64,000 nt of DNA from Actinomycetota bacterium (GTDB lineage Bacteria > Actinomycetota > UBA4738 > HRBIN12), in assembly GCA_005884925.1 (NCBI GenBank), contig VAYU01000023.1:62001-126000 (forward strand). Reading direction: 5' to 3'. Under the pieces are notes generated by a model. That model was not told the DNA's origin and searched no databases. It saw nothing but the letters and a program-made list of their open reading frames with translations. Below are positions 57,433 to 64,000 of the stretch, in pieces. A program made the position numbers and the translations under genes. Position 1 is the stretch's first letter, and every line of letters starts with the position of its first letter.

Positions 57433-57963
57433 ATGATCGCTGCCGAGTGGTTCTTCATCGTTTTCCGGATCCTGCACATCGGTGCGGGGACGGTATGGGT
57501 GGGTTCGGTCTTCTTCCTGGTCGTGTTCGTCCAACCGAGCGCGGCCGCGATCGCGCCGGCAGGCGCGCCGTTCATGTCCGAGCTGCTCGGCGCCCGGCGC
57601 CTGGTGGACCGGATCCTGATCATCGCGAGCGTGACGATCGCCGCGGGGCTGATCCTGTACCTGCGCGACATGAACGATGCGGGCGGGTTCGGCGATCTTC
57701 TCGGGACGCACTCCGGCGTTGCACTGACGATCGGCGGCGTTGCGGCGCTCGCCGCGTTCCTCGTCGGGTTGTTCGGCACCCGTCCGAACGTGCAACGGTT
57801 GCTGGCGCTCGGACGGCAGATCGCGTCCTCGGAGGGGCCCCCCTCGCCCGATCTGACCGCCAAGGTCCAGTCGCTGCAGGACCTGATCAAGACGCTGGCG
57901 AGGACCAGCCTGGGATTGCTGGGGATCACGGTCGTCGCGATGGCGACGGCCCGGTACTGGTGA
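57433..57963 (+). CDS. Integral membrane protein (CopD/DUF2269-like, several TM)
   Basis: FFIVFRILHIGAGTVWVGSVFFLVVFVQPS and further TM segments. Confidence 0.7.
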   Translation: MIAAEWFFIVFRILHIGAGTVWVGSVFFLVVFVQPSAAAIAPAGAPFMSELLGARRLVDRILIIASVTIAAGLILYLRDMNDAGGFGDLLGTHSGVALTIGGVAALAAFLVGLFGTRPNVQRLLALGRQIASSEGPPSPDLTAKVQSLQDLIKTLARTSLGLLGITVVAMATARYW

Positions 57964-57993
57964 CCGCCCGGAGTTCGTACGCCTGAAGAAGGC

Positions 57994-58887
57994 CTACGGC
58001 ACCCTGACGAGCTTGAACTCGAACAGACGGCCGTCATTCTCGTTCGGATCCAAGGTGAAGTTGACGCCTCGGTCCGTCACGTACATGCGATGCCTGCCCC
58101 CATCGGTCCCCGGAGCGAACACGACGGCAGAGGGCCGATCGATGCCCGTCGTGGACAGATCGATCTTCCGGATCAGGCGCCCCTTGAGCGTGGTCTCAAC
58201 GATGAACCGTTGACCGCTGCTGACGATGAACAGATGATCTGTCCGGCTGTCGTACGTCGATCCCTCTGGATGCGTCAGACCGAGCCGGAAAGCTCCGAAG
58301 CTCGCGACGGTGTCATCGCGCGTCCCGAACCGGCGATCCTTCCCCCGATGGATCTTGTAGACGCGACCGGTCGTCGAGTCGACGATGATCAGTATGTGAC
58401 CTGTGGGTCTCCACGCGAGGCCGTGCGGGTCGCTGAATCCGAAGTTCTCTGTGTTGATGATCCAATTCACGTGGTCATCCCTGGTACCGAGGTTGCCGTC
58501 GCGTCCTGCCGTGAACCTGTAGACGGCATCGGCGTTGTCGTCCGCGACGTACAGGGCTTTCGCCTTCGGATTCCACGCGACGCCCACGGGGTTGTACGTG
58601 GCCTTCGTGAGCGTGCGAGCGGCACGAAGATGACCCTTCAGCCCTGCGATGAAGAGATCGCGACGATGCCAGACACGCGAGTTGTCGACGGCTGAATCGG
58701 AGATCAGCAGACGGTGCTTCCCCGGGAGATAGGTGATGCCGGACGGGTCTGGACTGGGTGTCGACCAAGCCGAGGTCTTCGTCACCCGCACGACCTGCCC
58801 TGCGATGGCTGCCCGAGCAGGCTGTGCTTCGGCGATCAGAGGGCCCACGATGGCCGCAGCAAGGACGAGGTGGATGGCCCGCTTCAT
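57994..58887 (-). CDS. Secreted SMP-30/NHL-like beta-propeller protein
   Basis: Signal MKRAIHLVLAAAIVGPLIAEAQPARA; repeats GVAWNPKAKALYVADDNADAVYRF, GLAWRPTGHILIIVDSTTGRVYKI. Confidence 0.75.
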   Translation of the reverse strand: MKRAIHLVLAAAIVGPLIAEAQPARAAIAGQVVRVTKTSAWSTPSPDPSGITYLPGKHRLLISDSAVDNSRVWHRRDLFIAGLKGHLRAARTLTKATYNPVGVAWNPKAKALYVADDNADAVYRFTAGRDGNLGTRDDHVNWIINTENFGFSDPHGLAWRPTGHILIIVDSTTGRVYKIHRGKDRRFGTRDDTVASFGAFRLGLTHPEGSTYDSRTDHLFIVSSGQRFIVETTLKGRLIRKIDLSTTGIDRPSAVVFAPGTDGGRHRMYVTDRGVNFTLDPNENDGRLFEFKLVRVP

Positions 58888-58982
58888 CGGGACGCCTCGC
58901 AGAGATGTGTCATGGCTGGTCCCATGATGGCGAGTGGACGTACGTTGGACCGCGGCTGAACGTCGTAACCTCCGTACGGCGG

Positions 58983-59154
58983 TTGCATGAGATCGTGGCG
59001 GTGATCGCCGTTGCCGTGCTCTTCGGCGCCAAGCGGCTCCCGGAGATCGCGCGGTCGAGCCCAGGGAGGATCCAAGAAAGGTATCCGAGAGGGGCACATC
59101 GAGGATCCGACCGCGGGGCCGGGGCCGGAGGTGCAGGATCCGGGAAGCTCGTAG
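58983..59154 (+). pseudogene. TatA-like fragment with apparent frameshift
   Basis: LHEIVAVIAVAVLFGAKRLPEIARS then other frame AQGGSKKGIREGHIEDPTAGPGPEVQDPGSS. Confidence 0.5.
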
Positions 59155-59185
59155 CTCGTAGCCCTCCGATCGACGGTCAGCCGGT

Positions 59186-60958
59186 TCAGAGTTTGAACGA
59201 GAGTGTGCGCTTGCTCGGTGCGTAGGTGGTGTTACCGGCGTACCGGACGACGAACCGATAGGCCCCGGCGGCCGGCCGCTTGAACGACGCGACGTACGCG
59301 GCGTCGATGATGCCGTCGTTGTTCCGGTCCAAGAGGCCCTTGGCGCTGACGATCTTCGTGGAAATGGCCACGTACCTCCGCCCGACCTTGTGAAGGAGGC
59401 TGACCTTGATCTTCATCCCGCCGGTGGCGGCCTCGATCAGACCCTTGGCCTTGATCGCGGTCCTTCCCTTCGCCAGCTTCGTCGAGAGCGTGGTCAGGAT
59501 CCGATCGTCGTTGAGGATCGTGCCCGTTGCGGTGCCCACCACGATCTTCGCCCCGGCAGGGTTCGACAGCGTGAGCGTGAGGGACTCGTTGGGCTCGTAC
59601 GTCTTGTCACCGATGACGCTCACTGAGATCGTACCGGAGGCCTGACCCGCCGGGATCGTGAGCGTGCCGGACGCCCCGGTGTAATCGGAACCTGCGGTCG
59701 CCGTTCCGTTGGTCGTGGCGTAGTCGACCGTCACGTCCGAGGCCGAGACGGGGACCATCGCGACGGTGAAGATGAGCCGCGTCGTGCCCGAGTTGCCTTC
59801 GAGCACGGTCGCGTCGCTAACCACCAGCTTGGGACCGGCGTCGTCGTTCGTGATCGTCCCTGTCGCGACGCTGGTGCCGAGGTCGGCGTTGAAGGGCGCC
59901 GAGAGCGTCACGGTGAAGGTCTCGTCGCCCTCGTCCAGGAAGTCGCCGTTCACGGTGACCTCGATCTGCTTCGAGGTCTCGCCGGCGGCGAAGACGAGCG
60001 TCCCGGTCTTGGCCGCGTAGTCGCTGCCTGCGGTCGCGGTACCGTCGGACGTCGCGTAATCGACATCCACCTCACGTCCGCTCGGACCGGAGAGCGTGAT
60101 GGGGAGGGACAGGGTGGTCGACCCGATGTCGCCTTCGATCACCGAGGCGTTCCCCACCGACACCGTCGGATCGGGGTCGTCGTTCTGGATCGTGCCGATC
60201 CCGGTCGGGTCGGCGATCGCGATCCCACCGGTCGCGTTCGAAAGGTTCAGCGTGAAGGTCTCGTCGTCCTCCGCCAGCGCATCGTCGACGATCGTCACGG
60301 CGACCGGCTTCGAGGTCTGTCCAGGGTTGAACGTGAGGGTGCCGGAGGTGCCCGTGTAATCGGAGCCTGCGATCGCCGTCCCGTCGGCGGTGGCGTAGTC
60401 GATGCTCACGGGCGCTCCGTTCGCGTTCGTGAGCATCACGCAGAACGTGAGGGTACCGTTCGCCTCTGCGCCCGCGACGTCGGTGACGACGAACGAGGGG
60501 GGCCCCTCGTTGTCGTAGATGGTCCCGATGCCTTGGGGGTCCAGGATCGTTGCGTTGACGGGGCTCGAGAGGTTGACCGCGAAGGTCTCCGTCCCTTCGG
60601 TCATCGTGTCGCCGAGGACCGGGATCGCGACGGTCGCGCACTTGCACCCGCCGTTCGTGAGCGAAGCGTTGCCGGATGAAGGGGTGTAGTCCGAGCCGGC
60701 GGTGGCGAAGCCCGCGCCGGAGCCGAGGTCCGCCGTCGCGTAGTGCACCGACGGCGCTGCGCCGCCCTTCGAGCCCGTCCACGAGATCGTGAAGGTCATG
60801 GTCTTCTGACCGGCGTCGCCCTCCACGATCGATGCGTCGTTGATCCGGATCGACTTCTGCCGGGCCGCGAAGGCCGGCGTCGCCGCAACCAGTGGGATCA
60901 GGCCGGAGATGACCAGGATCGCGGCGCCCCGTGTGATCTGCCTCCCGATGTTCTTCAT
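59186..60958 (-). CDS. Secreted Calx-beta multi-domain protein
   Basis: Repeated VxVGNASVIEGDxGxTTLxxxITLS...VDYATSDGTATAGSDYxxxTGTLxFxxGETSK units. Confidence 0.9.
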   Translation of the reverse strand: MKNIGRQITRGAAILVISGLIPLVAATPAFAARQKSIRINDASIVEGDAGQKTMTFTISWTGSKGGAAPSVHYATADLGSGAGFATAGSDYTPSSGNASLTNGGCKCATVAIPVLGDTMTEGTETFAVNLSSPVNATILDPQGIGTIYDNEGPPSFVVTDVAGAEANGTLTFCVMLTNANGAPVSIDYATADGTAIAGSDYTGTSGTLTFNPGQTSKPVAVTIVDDALAEDDETFTLNLSNATGGIAIADPTGIGTIQNDDPDPTVSVGNASVIEGDIGSTTLSLPITLSGPSGREVDVDYATSDGTATAGSDYAAKTGTLVFAAGETSKQIEVTVNGDFLDEGDETFTVTLSAPFNADLGTSVATGTITNDDAGPKLVVSDATVLEGNSGTTRLIFTVAMVPVSASDVTVDYATTNGTATAGSDYTGASGTLTIPAGQASGTISVSVIGDKTYEPNESLTLTLSNPAGAKIVVGTATGTILNDDRILTTLSTKLAKGRTAIKAKGLIEAATGGMKIKVSLLHKVGRRYVAISTKIVSAKGLLDRNNDGIIDAAYVASFKRPAAGAYRFVVRYAGNTTYAPSKRTLSFKL

Positions 60959-61061
60959 GCTCTGGGTGTCGGCAAGTTGGGGGATATCGCTACATACCCG
61001 AGGGGGATGGAAAGGCGGTACCTGAACGGGGGTAGGCATCGTCGGATACCGTTAGCGCCCC

Positions 61062-62021
61062 ATGCAGATCCTGATCACGATCGCGGTGCTCGCCGTGGTC
61101 ATCGGCGTTGTCTTCCTCGTTGGGTCGCGGCAACGAGGGGGCACCACGAGCACGAGGGGCGTGCGGCCGCGGCCTTCGGGCGTGCGGCCGCGGCCTTCGG
61201 CCGCGGCCGCACGCCGCAAGCCCGTGAAGAAGTCATCATCCTTCCAACAGGCCCCGGCCTGGCTCCGGCGTCTGCCGATCCTGCTGCTGATTGGCGCGGT
61301 CGTCGCCCTGGGTGTTGCGCTCGCGCAGTTCCGTGTGTCGCGAACCGCGAAGCCGCCAACCGTTGCGCTCGTCCTCGACGTCTCGCTGTCGATGAACGCC
61401 ACCGATGTGCAGCCGAGCCGCCTTGCGGCTGCCCAGCAGGCGGCCGAGACGCTGGTGGCGCAGCTCCCCGAGTCGTTCCGCGTCGGGCTCGTGACCTTCG
61501 CGGACAAGGCGACGGTCCTCGTTGCCCCCACGGTCGATCACGAGAAGGTCGGCACGGCGCTGGACCACCCGCAGCAGGGTCGCGGCACGGTGATCGGGGA
61601 CGGTCTGTCCGCGACGCTCGACATGATCCAGACGCAGTGGACGGCGCAGGGCACGAGCGCGGCGGTGGCCGTGCTGCTCTCCGACGGCCGCGACACCGGG
61701 AGCCAGATCCAGCCGCTCGACGCCGTCGCGCGCGCCGCGTCCATCGGTGTGCCCGTGTACACGGTGGTGTTGGGCAAGACGACGGGGCCCGGCGCCGCGG
61801 ACGAGGAGCTGTTGTCGCGGATCGCGAGCGCCACCGGTGCGCAGACGTCGACGGCCGGGTCCGCCCAAGCCCTGACGACGATCTATCAGGATCTAGGAAC
61901 GCAGCTTTCCACGCAGTTGCAGATCAGCAGCTCCGCGCAGCTCTTCGTGATCGTCGCGGTCCTGCTGGCGATGGCCGCCGCCGTGATCGTGATCGTCCTG
62001 TCGCAGCGGCGTCCGTACTGA
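61062..62021 (+). CDS. VWA-domain membrane protein (BatA/B-like)
   Basis: MIDAS-type VALVLDVSLSMNATDVQPSRL; LLSDGRDTG; N- and C-terminal TM segments. Confidence 0.88.
   Translation: MQILITIAVLAVVIGVVFLVGSRQRGGTTSTRGVRPRPSGVRPRPSAAAARRKPVKKSSSFQQAPAWLRRLPILLLIGAVVALGVALAQFRVSRTAKPPTVALVLDVSLSMNATDVQPSRLAAAQQAAETLVAQLPESFRVGLVTFADKATVLVAPTVDHEKVGTALDHPQQGRGTVIGDGLSATLDMIQTQWTAQGTSAAVAVLLSDGRDTGSQIQPLDAVARAASIGVPVYTVVLGKTTGPGAADEELLSRIASATGAQTSTAGSAQALTTIYQDLGTQLSTQLQISSSAQLFVIVAVLLAMAAAVIVIVLSQRRPY
61158..61215. repeat. 21-bp tandem duplication plus 17-bp inverted repeat inside VWA gene
   Basis: GGCGTGCGGCCGCGGCCTTCG x2, second copy followed by GGCCGCGGCCGCACGCC (perfect inverse, loop TTC). 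Confidence 0.9.
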
Positions 62022-62025
62022 CGCG

Positions 62026-62505
62026 TCACGCGTCGTCGGGCCTCGTCACGTCGACGACCCTCGCTCCGAGCGTTCGGATGAGATCCTTGCCGGCCACGTG
62101 GAGGTTGACGCCGTGGGCGCCGGCCCCGATGGCGACCCGGCCGACGGAACGGATCCCGGCGTCCGCGACGACGGGCCATGCTGTGCGCGAACCGAACGGC
62201 GTGATCGCCCCCCGTTCGTACCCCGTCACCACGCGAGCCTCCTCCCGATCCGGCAGCGAGAGGCGTCGCGTCCCGAGGTGCGCCCGCAGCTTCGGCCAGT
62301 CGATCTGCCTCCCTCCGGGCACCAGGACGAACACGTAGTCGCCCTCACCGCGGCGGACGACGATCGTGCGGAGGAGCTGCTCGAGGCGGATGCCCTGGAG
62401 CCGGGCGCTCTCGTCGGCGCTCGAAGGTCGCTCGGTTCGAACCAGGACGAAGTCGAGACCCATCGCGGTTGCCGCGCGGGCGCCGGAGGGCAGATCCGCT
62501 TCCAT
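62026..62505 (-). CDS. YbaK/aminoacyl-tRNA deacylase-domain protein
   Basis: RLEQLLRTIVVRRGEGDYVFVLVPGGRQIDWPKLRAHLG...GYERGAITPFG. Confidence 0.85.
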   Translation of the reverse strand: MEADLPSGARAATAMGLDFVLVRTERPSSADESARLQGIRLEQLLRTIVVRRGEGDYVFVLVPGGRQIDWPKLRAHLGTRRLSLPDREEARVVTGYERGAITPFGSRTAWPVVADAGIRSVGRVAIGAGAHGVNLHVAGKDLIRTLGARVVDVTRPDDA

Positions 62506-62569
62506 GCGCGAGAACCGTACCGGGTAGGCTGCCCGTCGGACGGCACGCCGCGTCGGCGGGAGGCGGATC

Positions 62570-64000
62570 ATGACATCTGGCACATCGGCCGGGCCGCGGG
62601 AGGTTCGCGCCCCCCGTGGCGCGACGATCACCTGCAAGGGCTGGCAGCAGGAAGCCGCGATGCGGATGTTGATGAACAACCTCGACCCCGATGTGGCCGA
62701 GCGTCCCGAGGACCTCGTGGTGTACGGGGGGACCGGGCGGGCCGCGCGCTCGTGGCCCGCGTTCGATGCGATCGTTCGTGAGCTGCAACGACTCGAGGGC
62801 GACGAGACGCTCCTGGTGCAGTCGGGCAAACCCGTAGGGGTCGTCACCACGCACGAGTGGGCTCCCCGCGTCCTGATCGCGAACGCCAACCTCGTCCCCG
62901 AGTGGGCGACCTGGGAGGAGTTCCGGCGGCTCGAGGCGCTCGGGCTGACGATGTACGGCCAGATGACGGCGGGCTCGTGGATCTACATCGGGACGCAGGG
63001 GATCCTCCAGGGGACCTTCGAGACGTTCGCGGCGATCGCCGCGAAGCGGTTCGGCGGATCGCTCGCCGGAACGATCACCCTGACGGCCGGCCTGGGCGGG
63101 ATGGGGGGTGCGCAGCCGCTCGCCGTGACGATGAACGACGGTGTCGCGCTCTGCGTCGAGATCGACCCCGCGCGGATCGAGCGACGCATCAAGACCCGCT
63201 ACCTCGACGTTATGGTCGACGACCTGGATGAAGCCTTGCGCCTGGCCACCGATGCCCGCGACCGCCGGGAGGCGCTGTCGATCGGCGTCCTCGGCAACGC
63301 GGCCGACATCGTGCCCTCCCTCGCCGCGATGGACGCCCCGATCGACATCGTGACCGACCAGACGAGCGCCCACGACCCCTTGGCATACGTCCCGCAGGGG
63401 CTGTCGCTGGCCGATGCTGCATCCCTGCGCGAGCGCGATCCCGAGGGCTACACGGGCCGAGCGCGCGCCTCGATGGCCGCACATGTGGCAGGGATGGTCG
63501 CGTTCCTCGACGGAGGAGCTGAGGTCTTCGACTACGGCAACAACCTCCGGGCGGAGGCCAAGCTCGGGGGTCTCGACCGTGCGTTCGACTACCCAGGCTT
63601 CATCCCCGCGTACATCCGACCGTTGTTCTGCGAAGGCAAAGGCCCGTTCCGCTGGGTCGCGCTGTCCGGCGACCCAGCCGACATCGCGGCGACCGACCGT
63701 GCAGTCTTAGAGGAGTTCCCCGGGAACGAGCCCCTCGCCCGCTGGATCCGGATGGCGGGAGTGCGCGTCGCCTACCAGGGGCTCCCCGCCCGGATCTGCT
63801 GGCTGGGGTACGGCGAGCGGCACCGGTTGGGGCTTCGGTTCAACGACATGGTCGCACGCGGCGAGCTGTCGGCGCCCATCGTGATCGGGCGTGACCATCT
63901 GGATTGCGGCTCCGTCGCCTCGCCGTACCGCGAGACCGAGGCCATGCTCGACGGCTCGGACGCGATCGCCGACTGGCCGCTGCTGAACGCGCTCGTCAAC
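62570..64000 (+). CDS. hutU: Urocanate hydratase, 3' end beyond window
   Basis: [43 protein letters not shown]...[19 protein letters not shown]...DQTSAHDP; open to window edge. Confidence 0.95.
   Translation, partial: MTSGTSAGPREVRAPRGATITCKGWQQEAAMRMLMNNLDPDVAERPEDLVVYGGTGRAARSWPAFDAIVRELQRLEGDETLLVQSGKPVGVVTTHEWAPRVLIANANLVPEWATWEEFRRLEALGLTMYGQMTAGSWIYIGTQGILQGTFETFAAIAAKRFGGSLAGTITLTAGLGGMGGAQPLAVTMNDGVALCVEIDPARIERRIKTRYLDVMVDDLDEALRLATDARDRREALSIGVLGNAADIVPSLAAMDAPIDIVTDQTSAHDPLAYVPQGLSLADAASLRERDPEGYTGRARASMAAHVAGMVAFLDGGAEVFDYGNNLRAEAKLGGLDRAFDYPGFIPAYIRPLFCEGKGPFRWVALSGDPADIAATDRAVLEEFPGNEPLARWIRMAGVRVAYQGLPARICWLGYGERHRLGLRFNDMVARGELSAPIVIGRDHLDCGSVASPYRETEAMLDGSDAIADWPLLNALVN

Noticed and set aside
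1-64000. CRISPR array or phage/transposon
   Set aside because: No regularly spaced repeats, cas-like, transposase, integrase or phage structural proteins were seen.

Overview
High-GC (roughly two-thirds G+C by eye), gene-dense bacterial window, probably from an actinobacterial-type genome (inferred from gene content only). I find no CRISPR array, transposase, integrase or prophage. Main contents, left to right: end of a Gfo/Idh/MocA oxidoreductase gene; NADP/F420-type reductase, YceI protein and MFS exporter divergent from a MarR regulator; LOG protein plus a phospholipase-D gene with an in-frame amber codon; several secreted beta-propeller/Asp-box proteins; a large AAA/STAND-type ATPase divergent from an ECF sigma factor locus; a MASE1-PAS-PP2C-HATPase/STAS partner-switching locus; a truncated UDP-sugar dehydrogenase next to a beta-helix/GT2 fusion; tRNA-Arg(CCT); a RelBE-type toxin-antitoxin pair; a ROK regulator with a xylose-type ABC transporter; otsA; a two-component system; MacB-like and DrrAB-like ABC exporters; PBP4-type carboxypeptidase; Calx-beta and VWA proteins; and the 5' part of urocanate hydratase (hutU). 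The best candidate for an undescribed system is the ECF sigma locus at 13.56-15.21 kb. Two boxes with identical sequence and spacing (ATAACC-N16-CGTCTC) lie upstream of the sigma gene and of a secreted protein. That secreted protein resembles the extracytoplasmic domain of the membrane protein encoded directly after sigma. Two other patterns stand out: long perfect hairpins (15-20 bp arms, 2-4 nt loops) inside coding sequence, and several single-nucleotide frameshifts that may be sequencing errors or gene decay.
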